64,000 bases of DNA from an uncultured Alphaproteobacteria bacterium (GCA_934234055.1 CAKQGY010000002.1:75113-139112); one strand, 5' to 3'; positions 15,957 to 25,085 are shown, numbered from the stretch's first letter. A program made the numbers and translations. Notes: a model not told the origin generated them from the letters alone.

Positions 15957-16033
15957 TAGGCAATGTTAAAAAACGAGCGAAAAAGAGGGAACAACGGCAA
16001 AAAAATGAAAAAACACATAAAGATGTAAAAAAA

Positions 16034-16049
16034 TTTGCATATATGCAAA
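16034..16049. promoter_or_regulatory. perfect palindrome upstream of an RNA promoter (operator candidate)
   Basis: TTTGCATATATGCAAA is a perfect 16-bp palindrome ending 9 bp before the -35 box at 16059. It has the form of a binding site for a dimeric regulator. Confidence 0.5.
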
Positions 16050-16058
16050 AATAATGTA

Positions 16059-16087
16059 TTGACAAACGCAAAAATATATGGTAGATT
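16059..16087 (+). promoter_or_regulatory. promoter of the RNA at 16094
   Basis: TTGACA (16059-16064), 17-bp spacer, TAGATT (16082-16087). Confidence 0.75.
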
Positions 16088-16093
16088 GCTTTT

Positions 16094-16223
16094 GTCGTTG
16101 AAAGACGATCCGGACCTTTTGTATATTTAGTCTTCCTATGTCTCATCAAATGTCCGGAGGGGGGCATTTCCCTCTTTATTATGCTCTCCATGGCTCTTTA
16201 CCTTTGGTAAGGAGCCTTTTTTT
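16094..16223 (+). ncRNA. probable small RNA of about 130 nt
   Basis: The interval runs from a promoter to a clear intrinsic terminator and holds no ORF. TCCGGAC (16109-16115) can pair with GTCCGGA (16152-16158). The terminator pairs GGCTC and TTACC (16192-16202) with GGTAA and GAGCC (16206-16216), followed by seven T. The class is unknown. A perfect palindrome lies before the promoter, so expression may be regulated. Nothing else is seen between 15957 and 16270. Confidence 0.65.
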
Positions 16224-16270
16224 ATGGTGATGCGGAGGGGCGGATTCGTGAGGCGGAGGGAATTATTGGA

Positions 16271-16305
16271 AATAAAAAACAAGGTCCGGTGAATATCGGA
16301 CCTTG
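16271..16305 (-). terminator. terminator of rpmB
   Basis: On the minus strand CAAGGTCCG...CGGACCTTG (9-bp stem) is followed by TTTTTTATT. Confidence 0.85.
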
Positions 16306-16339
16306 AGAATTGGATCTAACTTTGTAAAGAAGGCCGGGA

Positions 16340-16633
16340 TTATAAACCCTTGGCAGCCTTGGCACCCGCGATGCGAGCACGCAACTTCTTGGACTCGGCC
16401 GTCAACTTGGACACCGGAGTATTCAATAAATACAAATCCAAACCGCCGTTCTTTTCAATCGTGCGCAGGCCATTGTTCGTTAAACGCAGTGTGACAGGCG
16501 CTTCCAAAATCTCGCTGTAAATTGCAACTTCTTGCAAATTCGGCATAAAGCGACGACGGGTCTTACGGTTTGAGTGGCTGACGTTATTGCCGGTTTGAAC
16601 GCCTTTGCCTGTAATGCTACATTTTTTTGTCAT
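16340..16633 (-). CDS. rpmB: 50S ribosomal protein L28
   Basis: A 97-residue protein with the L28 N terminus KKCSITGKGVQTGNNVSHSNRKTRRRF, here split as the tRNA-exit-region element KCSITGKG and the basic SNRKTRRRF. The C-terminal LRTIEKNGGLDLYLL matches the family. It is a component of the large ribosomal subunit. It is transcribed alone, with its own promoter and terminator. Confidence 0.97.
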   Translation of the reverse strand: MTKKCSITGKGVQTGNNVSHSNRKTRRRFMPNLQEVAIYSEILEAPVTLRLTNNGLRTIEKNGGLDLYLLNTPVSKLTAESKKLRARIAGAKAAKGL

Positions 16634-16666
16634 AACATGTCCTTTCTTAAAAATAACTGTTGTGTA

Positions 16667-16695
16667 GTTTTACCCTATTTTTCGGGAAAAGTCAA
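16667..16695 (-). promoter_or_regulatory. promoter of rpmB
   Basis: Minus strand TTGACT (16695-16690), 17-bp spacer, TAAAAC (16672-16667). Confidence 0.65.
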
Positions 16696-16714
16696 GAACT
16701 TTTTTCGTTTATTT

Positions 16715-18139
16715 TCAAAAAGGATATAAATCCGGCAGACCCTTTTTCCGACGCGGACGAGCGGGGGAGACGGACTTGGGCAGAATATAATTGCGTTTTC
16801 TTTTATATATCAGTAAGATAGTTGCGACCATAACGGCCAAAGCAACCCCAAAAAATACCACTCCCCAAATCCACAGCATCCGAGACGGGGGCGGGGGGGG
16901 TGCAGGAGAAACGGGTGGTGCGGGTTGAATCCCAGACGGTTTCGGAGTCGGAAGCGGTTGGGCACGGGCGGGCTTGGGTGTCGGTTGAATCCCGGAAATT
17001 TCAATACTTTGCGCCGGCAGGACGGCGTCTTGCCACCTGTGGGTGCGGGTGTGATACCAGGGCAAATGAATTTCGGGCGTTTGAAGCATACCCGAGCGCA
17101 ACGGCACGAACACAAATGTGCGACGGACGAGGCCTTGGATATCGCCGGTGGAAAGCGTGATGTTTTGGCGCGACTCGGCATCGGGATAAATCTGAAAATC
17201 CGAGGACTGCGGAAAAGTAATGGCGGGAAGTTGCTCGGCAGCAAGGCCGGTGGCGGCAACGGTAATTTGGCGGGTCAAAGTCTGATCATTGGCAAGCGGA
17301 TCGGGGTGCTTGTCTTGGGCGGTGATGGTAATGTCCTCGGCCGGGAGCCACCACCCCTGCCCTGCTCCCGTCGGTGCAGATGAGACCGCTATGGTCAGCG
17401 GATCCGTGGTCAGACGAATAGAATTATGGCCACCGCCCAGGCCGTCAAACAATTTACCCTCGGCATACAAAGCACCGGGTGTTTTGGGATAAAGGCCATA
17501 GACCTCGAAAGCCGGAATGGTGAGTGTGCCGGCGCGATTCGGAATAACAGCGTAAGTGCGCTCAAAAATACGGGCGGTGCGCTTGTCCAATGAGCCGAGA
17601 TAGGAAGTATCACGATCCAGCGGTATCAGGCGCGCGCCGTCAATATGCGGTGTGGTCATTTGGGCATTCATCAGACCCACGCCGTCCGAAAGGCGAATCG
17701 TGAGGAAGAAGCGCTGCTGCTCGTAAACGGTATCGACAGAAGTAAAGGCGGACAAGGCAACGGGGATATACTGGGCCTCGGGGGCGGGGGAAACTGTCAA
17801 TGTGGCCGCGGGAACCGTCAAGTCGCCCAACCGTAAATCACCGGTGCTCAGGGTGCCGGCTTGGCGCGGGTAAACATTATAAGTCAGCGTGTAATGGCTG
17901 CGATACGAAAGGCCCGAAGGAAGGGTGCTGTCGGATTTGTCAACGCCGGCAACCAAAAACGAACCGGCAAGCGGCGTCAAATCGGGCTCGGCCGAAAAAG
18001 GCTTGTCCGACTGAAAAACCAGGCGGGTGCTGTCACCCAGGGTAATCGCGGCCGGATCAAAAGAAGCCGCTAATCCTGCCTGTGCCAACGCACTGTGTCC
18101 ACACAAAAAAACAATCAGAAGCAAAAGATGAAACTTCAT
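16715..18139 (-). CDS. batD: BatD-like protein (oxygen-tolerance family)
   Basis: A 474-residue protein with a signal peptide (about 1-21, ending in SALAQA), beta-rich repeats like those of BatD (ITLGDSTRLVFQ, YVVYPRQAG-like segments, FERTYAVIPNRAGTLTIPAFEV), a Pro-rich linker near 390-425, one membrane helix (about 428-452) and a basic cytosolic tail. Bat proteins form an envelope complex with BatA and BatB; their exact role (stress or aerotolerance, periplasmic protein quality) is unsettled. It overlaps the BatB/BatC gene by 4 bp and ends the operon. Confidence 0.85.
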   Translation of the reverse strand: MKFHLLLLIVFLCGHSALAQAGLAASFDPAAITLGDSTRLVFQSDKPFSAEPDLTPLAGSFLVAGVDKSDSTLPSGLSYRSHYTLTYNVYPRQAGTLSTGDLRLGDLTVPAATLTVSPAPEAQYIPVALSAFTSVDTVYEQQRFFLTIRLSDGVGLMNAQMTTPHIDGARLIPLDRDTSYLGSLDKRTARIFERTYAVIPNRAGTLTIPAFEVYGLYPKTPGALYAEGKLFDGLGGGHNSIRLTTDPLTIAVSSAPTGAGQGWWLPAEDITITAQDKHPDPLANDQTLTRQITVAATGLAAEQLPAITFPQSSDFQIYPDAESRQNITLSTGDIQGLVRRTFVFVPLRSGMLQTPEIHLPWYHTRTHRWQDAVLPAQSIEISGIQPTPKPARAQPLPTPKPSGIQPAPPVSPAPPPPPSRMLWIWGVVFFGVALAVMVATILLIYKRKRNYILPKSVSPARPRRKKGLPDLYPF

Positions 18140-19719
18140 TTTCCCTCCGTGTGGCGGATATATTGCCGCCGAATACGATAACGCAACAGGCCGTCCGTAT
18201 CGGTCTGAATCTGGTTAAACAAACGCGCACTGACAGGGTCGGAAGACTGCGGCTCGGTCTGACCCGTGGGTTGGGGTGTGTCGCCACTTTCCGGGGCGGA
18301 ATCCGGCTGTTCGGGGGATGGGGGCGGTGGTTCGGATTGCCGATCGCCTTGGGACTGAGGGGAAGAAGAATCGGAGGCGGAATCGGGTGCATTGTTCGCG
18401 GACGCAGGCGGAGACGGTTCGGGCGAATCGTCGGGGTCGGTTTGGTCTGTGTCAGATTTCTCCGGTTCGGGCGGTGGGGGTTGCAGTTGCCGTTCCAGAT
18501 ATTCTTTATTATACAAAGCATCGGCATGGTCGGGAACAACCTGCAACACACGGGCATAGGTGTCAATAGCCTCTTGAATCCGATTTTGGTGCGCCAACGC
18601 ATTACCCAGATTATACAAATCATCCGGATTAAAGCCGGTCTGGAAAAGGTCGGCAGCGGCCTTGTAATGGCCGGCGCGATAGGCTTGAACACCGCGCAAT
18701 TGCCGGGCATAGGACTCTTGATCCGGACGATGCCAGAGGTCGGCATGCGCCTGAAACGACAAGCATAGCAGCAACGCAAACAACACATTCTTGCGGAACA
18801 GGTAAAGCATCAACGGCAGGCTTAATAATACCAGAAAAACACCCATATCCTGCGGATAGGTCAATTGGCCGGCAGAAGCGGTGGTATCAGTCTCGGCCGT
18901 GGGATCGGTGCGAGAGAGAAGATCCTGTAAATCACCGGGGTCGGGAGTGGCCGCTCGGTAAGTGCCCAAACGACTGAGGCGATCGGAATCCAGGCGCGTC
19001 ATCAGCACCTGTCCGGTCGGGGTCTTGGCAAAACCACCGTCTGGGAGTGAAACAGGATGCAACTCGGGCGAGCCGATTCCCAAAACACCGACTTTGTAAG
19101 GATATTTTTGAATGGTGGTGATGTCTTGCTCGGAGACAAAGGTGCCACCGGTCAGAAAAAGAATACGCCCCCGGCGCAGATGGGCTTGTTGGAAGAGTTT
19201 GCGAGCCTGCTGAAATCCGGCAAGCACATCGGATTCGGAAGGTTCAGGCAACAGGTTATGACGCAGGGAGGGAAGCATCTGACGCAACAGGTTTTTATCA
19301 TAGGTCAAGGGTGAGACAGTGTATCCGTATTTATCATAAATAACAATCCCAACCTGATCATCGGGCAGTAAGGTCAGCAAATCATAGACCTTTTGACGGA
19401 CTTGGCGAATGTCGGAATCACTCATACCGGGGCCCAGGTCGGCCACCACCACCGTAGCGGGATAGGCGGCGCGAGTCGGAACAGAAATATCATACCACGC
19501 CGGCCCCGCAAGTGCCACGCACAAAAGACTCCATAACATCAGACGCAAATAATTAAAAATGCGGGTGCTTTTGTTTGCCGAACCGGTCAGCAGATACGGC
19601 AGTAGTTTCGGATCAATATGTGTGCGCCAAGGGGAGGATCCGGGACGCAGGCGATCCCGAATCCGGAAAAACACGGGAACCAATAAAAGCAATAAAAACC
19701 AAGGTCGCAAGAACATCAT
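18136..19719 (-). CDS. BatB-BatC fusion: von Willebrand A domain plus TPR
   Basis: A 527-residue protein with two N-terminal membrane helices, a vWA domain (about 75-265), a membrane helix near 295-310, a second hydrophobic stretch and a TPR region (about 335-420: AYRAGHYKAAADLF, then DLYNLGNALAHQNRIQEAID). A Pro/Ser/Asp-rich tail follows. In many species BatB and BatC are separate genes. The vWA metal site DxSxS reads DLGPG (in VVVADLGPGMSDSD), so the MIDAS is degenerate. The ATG at 19719 overlaps the batA stop (ATGA) and has GGAAGGCGG upstream, so I prefer it to the longer frame. Confidence 0.87.
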   Translation of the reverse strand: MMFLRPWFLLLLLVPVFFRIRDRLRPGSSPWRTHIDPKLLPYLLTGSANKSTRIFNYLRLMLWSLLCVALAGPAWYDISVPTRAAYPATVVVADLGPGMSDSDIRQVRQKVYDLLTLLPDDQVGIVIYDKYGYTVSPLTYDKNLLRQMLPSLRHNLLPEPSESDVLAGFQQARKLFQQAHLRRGRILFLTGGTFVSEQDITTIQKYPYKVGVLGIGSPELHPVSLPDGGFAKTPTGQVLMTRLDSDRLSRLGTYRAATPDPGDLQDLLSRTDPTAETDTTASAGQLTYPQDMGVFLVLLSLPLMLYLFRKNVLFALLLCLSFQAHADLWHRPDQESYARQLRGVQAYRAGHYKAAADLFQTGFNPDDLYNLGNALAHQNRIQEAIDTYARVLQVVPDHADALYNKEYLERQLQPPPPEPEKSDTDQTDPDDSPEPSPPASANNAPDSASDSSSPQSQGDRQSEPPPPSPEQPDSAPESGDTPQPTGQTEPQSSDPVSARLFNQIQTDTDGLLRYRIRRQYIRHTEGK

Positions 19720-20759
19720 TGTTTCCGCCTTCCAAGCAAGGTGCTCCATAAAACAAAGGCAGCAATCAGGGGATAAAAGAATAACTCACGCCGCGGGCGG
19801 ACGGGACGGTCGGCGTCCGAGTCGGTTTCCAGTTCGTCAATCCGGTGATAGACCGAAATTAAATCGGCCGTTGTATCCACCCGAAAATAAATCCCGCCGG
19901 TTTGCTTGGCAATATCGGCAAGGGCTTGCTCGTTCCAGCCGTAGGCCGATTCGCCACCGATAAAACGCCATAAAGCCGGCGTGTCCCCCTGCCCGGTTTT
20001 GAGGCCGATGGTGTAAACACGCACCCCTTGATCCCGGGCGAGATCCGTGGCTTGTTTTAAGGTGAGTTGACCGGCATTATTACCACCGTCCGACAGCAAT
20101 ACAATGACTTTCTTGTCCGCCGGGACAGAGGCACTGTTTTGCACACCCATGGCGAGCGCGTCACCGATAGCGGTCTTTTTACCCGTTAAATCCGTCACAT
20201 CAGAAGCAATCTCGGAAAGCAATTCCTTAATCGTGCGGCCGTCGTGCGAGAGCGGAGCCAGGGTGTAGGCCTGTTTGCCGAAAATGACAATGCCCAGCTT
20301 GTCGCCCGAGCGCTTGTCAATAAAATCGTTGGCCACCAGTTTTACCACATCGGTGCGCGATAAAACACGATTCTGAACGACAAAATCACGCTGAGCCATG
20401 GAAGACGAAAAATCCAGCGCCAAAATTATGTTACGGGATTCTTGAGGTAAAATGCGGTTGCCCAGATACATCACAGGACGCATGGCCGCCACCACCAGGC
20501 AAAGCCAGATCAAACCCCAAATCCAATCCGTGCGGGAGGTGCGGGCTGACTTGTCCAAATAGCCCAGAATCTCTAAACGTCGGTAAAACGGTGCACGCAA
20601 GAAACCGGCGGTATCCGAATCAGCCTGTTTACAGGCCGGCGGCAGCAACCGGCGCACCACCCACGGCGTCGGCAATAACAGCAGCAAATACGGCCAAATA
20701 AAACTGAACATGCTTTCAATATAACCAAGCAACCGTCGAAAAGCAAACATTTTTTTCAA
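19716..20759 (-). CDS. batA: BatA-like von Willebrand A domain membrane protein
   Basis: A 347-residue protein with N-terminal membrane helices (about 17-34 and 80-97), a vWA domain (about 105-300) and a C-terminal helix (about 325-340). The MIDAS is intact: DFSSS in LALDFSSSMAQRD, with the TG region TDLTGKKTAIGDAL and a later Asp in VIVLLSDGGNN. Start is uncertain: ATG 20759 gives a basic leader MKKMFAFRRLL, while ATG 20711 gives the more family-typical MFSFIWPYLLLLLP. It heads the bat operon. No MoxR ATPase or DUF58 gene is next to it; the upstream neighbour is divergent. Confidence 0.88.
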   Translation of the reverse strand: MKKMFAFRRLLGYIESMFSFIWPYLLLLLPTPWVVRRLLPPACKQADSDTAGFLRAPFYRRLEILGYLDKSARTSRTDWIWGLIWLCLVVAAMRPVMYLGNRILPQESRNIILALDFSSSMAQRDFVVQNRVLSRTDVVKLVANDFIDKRSGDKLGIVIFGKQAYTLAPLSHDGRTIKELLSEIASDVTDLTGKKTAIGDALAMGVQNSASVPADKKVIVLLSDGGNNAGQLTLKQATDLARDQGVRVYTIGLKTGQGDTPALWRFIGGESAYGWNEQALADIAKQTGGIYFRVDTTADLISVYHRIDELETDSDADRPVRPRRELFFYPLIAAFVLWSTLLGRRKQ

Positions 20760-20788
20760 AAACCGTTCCGAAAAGATAAACTCTTTCC

Positions 20789-20817
20789 TTGACTTGTGCG
20801 GATAAGTCGGTTATACT
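20789..20817 (+). promoter_or_regulatory. promoter of the MsbA-like gene
   Basis: TTGACT (20789-20794), 17-bp spacer, TATACT (20812-20817), 35 bp before the ATG. Confidence 0.75.
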
Positions 20818-20851
20818 GCGCTGAAAACAACTTGCATTCCGATGAGGTCTT

Positions 20852-22627
20852 ATGCGTAAAGAAGAACGAAAAAGAATCAAAGAACAATTCAAAGAAATCA
20901 ATATGGTGCGCAACTATCGCCGGATGTGGCCGTATATTAAACCCTATTTGTTTCGGGCAATCCTGGCGGTGGTGATCACGATTCCCATCGGGTCTATGGA
21001 CGCGGTGACGGCGTGGATCTTGAAGCCCTATATGGATACGGTTTTGATTGAAAAAAATATCGCGGCGGGTGCCTATATCCCGATCCTGATTATCGTATTT
21101 GCCTTGGTGCAAAGTTTGCTGAACTATGCGTCGTCTTACCTGAACAGCTGGGTCGGAAATAAAATTACGATGGATTTGAAGTTTGATCTGTTCAAAAAAC
21201 TGATCCATAATGATCCGGCGTTCTTTGACACCCGAACATCGGGCGAAATTCAAATGCGCTTTAACGGCGACGCGGATACGGCGTGTGTGGGCCTATTGAA
21301 TAATATCAAGACTTTTATGATGCGCTTTTTCTCGTCGGTGGCATTGATCGTGGTGCTGTTTATCAATTCGTGGTTATTGTCCATCGTGGCGGTGGTGGCG
21401 TTGGGGCTGTCGCTGTATCCCCTGACACGCGTGCGTAAACGCATTAAAGGCATTGTGGAGCAGACCGTCTTTACCAGCTCACAAGTTATGACGCAATATA
21501 ATGAGGCCTTTGTCGGAAACCGGGTGATTATGTCCTATAACCTGCAAAAAAGTCGAATTGCGACCTTTAAGCAAACGCTACGCGATATTTTCAAACTGGG
21601 AATGAAAATGGTCAAGCGGACGGCCTTTGTGACGCCGATGATGCACTTTTTAATCGCGGTCGGAATTGCGGGCGTGATTTGGCTGGGGAGTTATCTGATC
21701 GTCAACGGACATTTGTCGCCGGGGGGATTCGTGTCGTTTATTACGGCGCTGTTGATGCTGTATCACCCGATTAAATCTATCGGCAATGCCTATACCAGCG
21801 TGCAGACCTCGTTCCTGGCGATTGAACGGGTGTTTGAATTGCTGGAATGCAAGCCGACAATTAAAAGCAAACCCGGGGCGATGCAACTGACAAAAATCAA
21901 GCACGGGATTGAATATCGCAATGTTCAGTTTGAATATGTCGCGGGGCGGCCGATCCTGAAAGGCGTGAACCTGACGGTGCCGACGGGGCATTCTGTTGCC
22001 TTTGTGGGAAACTCGGGCGGCGGAAAAACCACTTTTGTGAACCTGCTGCCGCGCTTTTATGATGTGACGGGCGGAGCGGTTATGATTGACGGCACAGATG
22101 TGCGGGATATTGACCTGTATTCGCTGCGCGATAAAATCGCCGTCGTGTTTCAAGATAATATCCTGTTTGACGGGACAATTCGGCAAAATATCCTGCTGGG
22201 GCGGGAAAATGCCGATGATGCCGATGTCAAGAAAGCCGTGCATAACGCGTGCTTGGACGAATTTATAGATACTCTGCCGGCGGGGTTGGATACCGAAATC
22301 GGCGAACGCGGGGTGCTGCTCTCAGGGGGACAGCGGCAACGAATCGCAATTGCGCGGGCTTTCCTGAAAAATGCGCCGATCGTTATCTTGGATGAAGCCA
22401 CATCGGCTTTGGACAACAAGTCCGAACAGATCGTGCAACAGGCAATTTATAACCTGATGGCGGACAGAACCGTGTTTATCGTGGCACACCGCCTGTCAAC
22501 CGTGCGCAATGCCGATAAAATCGTGGTGATTGATCACGGAAAAATTGCCGAAACGGGATCGCATGATGAATTGATGAGTCGGCCGGATTCAATCTATGCA
22601 TCGCTGTATCGCACGCAATTGAAATAA
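20852..22627 (+). CDS. MsbA-like ABC exporter (lipid A / lipid flippase type)
   Basis: A 591-residue half-transporter with permease and ATPase in one chain. Six membrane helices fall in about residues 35-320. The ATPase domain has Walker A GNSGGGKTT, Q-loop VFQDNILFDGTIRQN, signature LSGGQRQR, Walker B IVILDEATSALD and the switch His in VAHRLS. MsbA-type exporters flip lipid A core or other lipids across the inner membrane as homodimers. A very basic N terminus (MRKEERKRIKEQ) precedes the first helix; ATG 20852 follows GATGAGG. The substrate cannot be proved from sequence, and multidrug export is an alternative. Confidence 0.9.
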   Translation: MRKEERKRIKEQFKEINMVRNYRRMWPYIKPYLFRAILAVVITIPIGSMDAVTAWILKPYMDTVLIEKNIAAGAYIPILIIVFALVQSLLNYASSYLNSWVGNKITMDLKFDLFKKLIHNDPAFFDTRTSGEIQMRFNGDADTACVGLLNNIKTFMMRFFSSVALIVVLFINSWLLSIVAVVALGLSLYPLTRVRKRIKGIVEQTVFTSSQVMTQYNEAFVGNRVIMSYNLQKSRIATFKQTLRDIFKLGMKMVKRTAFVTPMMHFLIAVGIAGVIWLGSYLIVNGHLSPGGFVSFITALLMLYHPIKSIGNAYTSVQTSFLAIERVFELLECKPTIKSKPGAMQLTKIKHGIEYRNVQFEYVAGRPILKGVNLTVPTGHSVAFVGNSGGGKTTFVNLLPRFYDVTGGAVMIDGTDVRDIDLYSLRDKIAVVFQDNILFDGTIRQNILLGRENADDADVKKAVHNACLDEFIDTLPAGLDTEIGERGVLLSGGQRQRIAIARAFLKNAPIVILDEATSALDNKSEQIVQQAIYNLMADRTVFIVAHRLSTVRNADKIVVIDHGKIAETGSHDELMSRPDSIYASLYRTQLK

Positions 22628-22641
22628 ATCTGAAAAAAGAC

Positions 22642-22670
22642 TTGATTTTTCGGGAAAAATAGTGTATAAA
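22642..22670 (+). promoter_or_regulatory. promoter of rplY
   Basis: TTGATT (22642-22647), 17-bp spacer, TATAAA (22665-22670). A leader of about 85 nt follows, containing CCCG...CGGG stems; it could be an autoregulatory site, but I cannot show that. Confidence 0.65.
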
Positions 22671-22759
22671 ATATCCCGCCGGTCATCGGGACGGGCTGCG
22701 AATGCTATTCACCCCTGGAGGATTTCGTTCGTATCACTTTGTTATTTAAGGATAAAATT

Positions 22760-23434
22760 ATGAAAGCGACTTTATTAAACGCAACAAAACGTGAAAAAGC
22801 TGGTAAGGGGGCCTCTCGGGCAAATCGTCGGGCCGGTCTGATTCCTGCTGTTATTTATGGAGATAAAAAGGCACCTGTGATGATTTCTTTGGAAGAAAAA
22901 GTTTTGGTTGCCGAAATGGCGAAAAAAGGTCTGTGGACCCGCCAGTTTGAAATCACAGCCGATGGCAACAGTTTCCATGCGCTGTGTCAAGATATTCAAA
23001 AACACCCGGTCTCGGGTCGGCCGATTCATGCGGACTTCTTGCGGATTTCCAAGAACTCGCTGTTGACGCTGGACATTCCGTTGGAATTTATCAACGAAGC
23101 AACTGCTCCGGGTATCAAGAAAGGCGGCGTGCTGAACATCGTGCACCGGACCGTGGAAGTGAAATGTACACCGGACAATATCCCCGAATCCTTTACCGTG
23201 GACTTGGGTGCGGCCGAAATCGGCGATTCCTTTACGGCTTTTGCCCTGCAAATGCCCAAGGGTGTGTCTTTGACAGCCGAAGAAGACTTTACGGTTGCCA
23301 CAATCGTGACTCCGACACAAGAGGATGATACAACAACAGCGGCCGCGGCAACAACCGATACGGCTGCGGCAACAGCGGCTCCGGCGGCAGCGGCAACAGC
23401 GGCAGCTCCGGCGGCTGATGCAGCGAAGAAGTAG
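22760..23434 (+). CDS. rplY: 50S ribosomal protein L25 (Ctc-type)
   Basis: A 224-residue two-domain L25/Ctc protein that binds 5S rRNA. The N-terminal RNA-binding domain begins KATLLNATKREKAGKGASR, with LIPAVIYGDKKAP; the C-terminal TL5-like domain includes GVLNIVHRTVEVKCTP and LGAAEIGDSF. The last 35 residues are a low-complexity Ala/Thr/Pro tail encoded by short repeats (GCGGCAACAGC-like), a likely site of length variation. The frame is open from 22739, but ATG 22760 has AAGGA upstream and matches the family. pth follows 6 bp later, as in many bacteria. Confidence 0.95.
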   Translation: MKATLLNATKREKAGKGASRANRRAGLIPAVIYGDKKAPVMISLEEKVLVAEMAKKGLWTRQFEITADGNSFHALCQDIQKHPVSGRPIHADFLRISKNSLLTLDIPLEFINEATAPGIKKGGVLNIVHRTVEVKCTPDNIPESFTVDLGAAEIGDSFTAFALQMPKGVSLTAEEDFTVATIVTPTQEDDTTTAAAATTDTAAATAAPAAAATAAAPAADAAKK

Positions 23435-23440
23435 GCAAGC

Positions 23441-24001
23441 ATGCATTTGTTGGTGGGACTGGGAAATCCGGGAACGGAATATGCCAAGACACGCCACAAT
23501 GTCGGTTTTATGGCGGTGGACGAAATTGCCCACCGCTATTCTTTTGCCCCGTTTAAGGATAAGTTAAAAGGCCAAATCAGTCGCGGCGAAATTGACGGCA
23601 AGTCGGTGCTGCTGTTGAAACCGCAAACTTTTATGAACCTGTCTGGCGAATCAGTGGCGGCGGTATGTGCCTTTTATAAAATCAAACCCGAAGAAATCAT
23701 CGTTTTTCACGACGATATGGACCTGAAAGTCGGGAAAGTCAAGGTTAAATACGGAGGATCTGCCGGCGGGCATAATGGCCTGAAAAGCATTGATGCGCAC
23801 ATCGGGCAGGCCTATGGGCGTGTGCGAATCGGGACGGATAAACCGCTACTGAAAGCGCAAGTGGTGGATTGGGTCTTGCACCCGTTCGGGCCGGAAGATC
23901 GGGCACAAATTGATGCTTTAATCACTAAAATCGTCGACTATCTGCCGTTGCTGTTGGACAAGAATGAGCAAACCTTTATGAACAGATTGAACGGGCAATA
24001 A
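23441..24001 (+). CDS. pth: peptidyl-tRNA hydrolase
   Basis: A 186-residue enzyme that frees tRNA from drop-off peptidyl-tRNA. LLVGLGNPGTEYAKTRHNVGF (Asn and catalytic His), LLKPQTFMNLSGESV, the catalytic Asp region VFHDDMDL and GGSAGGHNGLKSI are all conserved. It is directly downstream of rplY and its stop overlaps the next start (TAATG). Confidence 0.98.
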   Translation: MHLLVGLGNPGTEYAKTRHNVGFMAVDEIAHRYSFAPFKDKLKGQISRGEIDGKSVLLLKPQTFMNLSGESVAAVCAFYKIKPEEIIVFHDDMDLKVGKVKVKYGGSAGGHNGLKSIDAHIGQAYGRVRIGTDKPLLKAQVVDWVLHPFGPEDRAQIDALITKIVDYLPLLLDKNEQTFMNRLNGQ

Positions 24002-25083
24002 TGACAGACGCGGAATTGATTAAAGCGGCGGCCTATCTGATGGAGCGCATCGGCGATCGCGCAACGCCCGCCAACGATATTATCGGGGACTATGTGCGGA
24101 CACACCGATACCTGACGGCGGAAGAACGGGCGAAATTACTGGACATGGTGTGGACGGCAATTCGAGCAACAGCACGCCTGAAATATGCCTATCCCGAATG
24201 CTCTTGGGTGGAACGATTGCAGCACCTGAGCCACACGGGTGTGCCGGATTGCGCCGATGCACCGAATTGGGTGCGGTGGGAAGTGCCGGAATGGTTCCCG
24301 GCTCATGTGCCGGAGGCCGAATTAGAATTACCGCAAATGCTGGGGAATGCACCGATTATCCTGCGCGCAAACGGGAATCGGGATAAGGTGATCGCCGCTT
24401 TGGCCGAGGAAGGTGTGGCGGTTGAACCCTGCGCACAATCGCCGTTCGGATTGATTTTGCCGAAATTTCAGGATCTGACGGGGACAAAGGTCTATAAAAA
24501 AGGCCTGCTGGAAATACAAGATGAAGGAGCGCAGTTGGTGGCCCTGGACATCGGGGTTAAACCCAAGCAAGATGTGTTTGACTTTTGCGCCGGTGTGGGC
24601 GGAAAGTCCTTAATCTTTGCACAAATGATGGAAAATCGCGGCCTGATACAAGCATACGATATTATGCCGAAACGCTTGTTTGAACTGACAAAACGGGCGG
24701 CGCGGGCCCATGTCAGCATTATTAAAATCGTGCCGAAACTGCCCGAACCGCACAAAAAGTTTGATCATGTGGTGGTTGATGCACCGTGCTCGGGGACGGG
24801 AACGTGGCGACGCATGCCGGATATGCGGTGGAAATTTTCGGAAAAACAACTGGCAAATATCATCAAGACGCAAGCGGAAATCCTGAACCGCGCGGAACGA
24901 TATGTCAAAAACGGGCACTATCTGTCGTATATTACCTGCTCGCTGACGCAGGACGAAAACGAGGCGCAAGTGGCGGCCTTTTTGAAAACACACCCGAACT
25001 ATGCCGTGTTAAAGCAAAAACGCTATTCCCCGTGGCGGACAAAGACCGACGGGTTTTTCCTGTGCCTGATGCAAAAACGATAG
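24001..25083 (+). CDS. RsmB/NOL1/NOP2-type RNA m5C methyltransferase
   Basis: A 360-residue protein. The N-terminal helical part resembles the NusB-like domain of RsmB; the SAM-dependent domain has VFDFCAGVGGKSLIF (SAM site), VVVDAPCSGTGTWRRMPDMRW with the motif IV cysteine, and SYITCSLTQDENE with the motif VI catalytic cysteine. It should methylate C5 of a cytosine in rRNA or tRNA; position unknown. It starts on the pth stop, so the two are coupled. Confidence 0.9.
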   Translation: MTDAELIKAAAYLMERIGDRATPANDIIGDYVRTHRYLTAEERAKLLDMVWTAIRATARLKYAYPECSWVERLQHLSHTGVPDCADAPNWVRWEVPEWFPAHVPEAELELPQMLGNAPIILRANGNRDKVIAALAEEGVAVEPCAQSPFGLILPKFQDLTGTKVYKKGLLEIQDEGAQLVALDIGVKPKQDVFDFCAGVGGKSLIFAQMMENRGLIQAYDIMPKRLFELTKRAARAHVSIIKIVPKLPEPHKKFDHVVVDAPCSGTGTWRRMPDMRWKFSEKQLANIIKTQAEILNRAERYVKNGHYLSYITCSLTQDENEAQVAAFLKTHPNYAVLKQKRYSPWRTKTDGFFLCLMQKR

Positions 25084-25085
25084 GC

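Noticed and set aside
18082..18768. 228-codon plus-strand ORF opposite the BatB/BatC gene
   Set aside because: It is antisense to the low-complexity Pro/Ser/Asp tail, whose composition keeps the other strand open. No ribosome site or protein features.
22775..23533. 252-codon minus-strand ORF opposite rplY
   Set aside because: Its Arg/Cys-rich composition mirrors the Ala/Thr repeats of the L25 tail.
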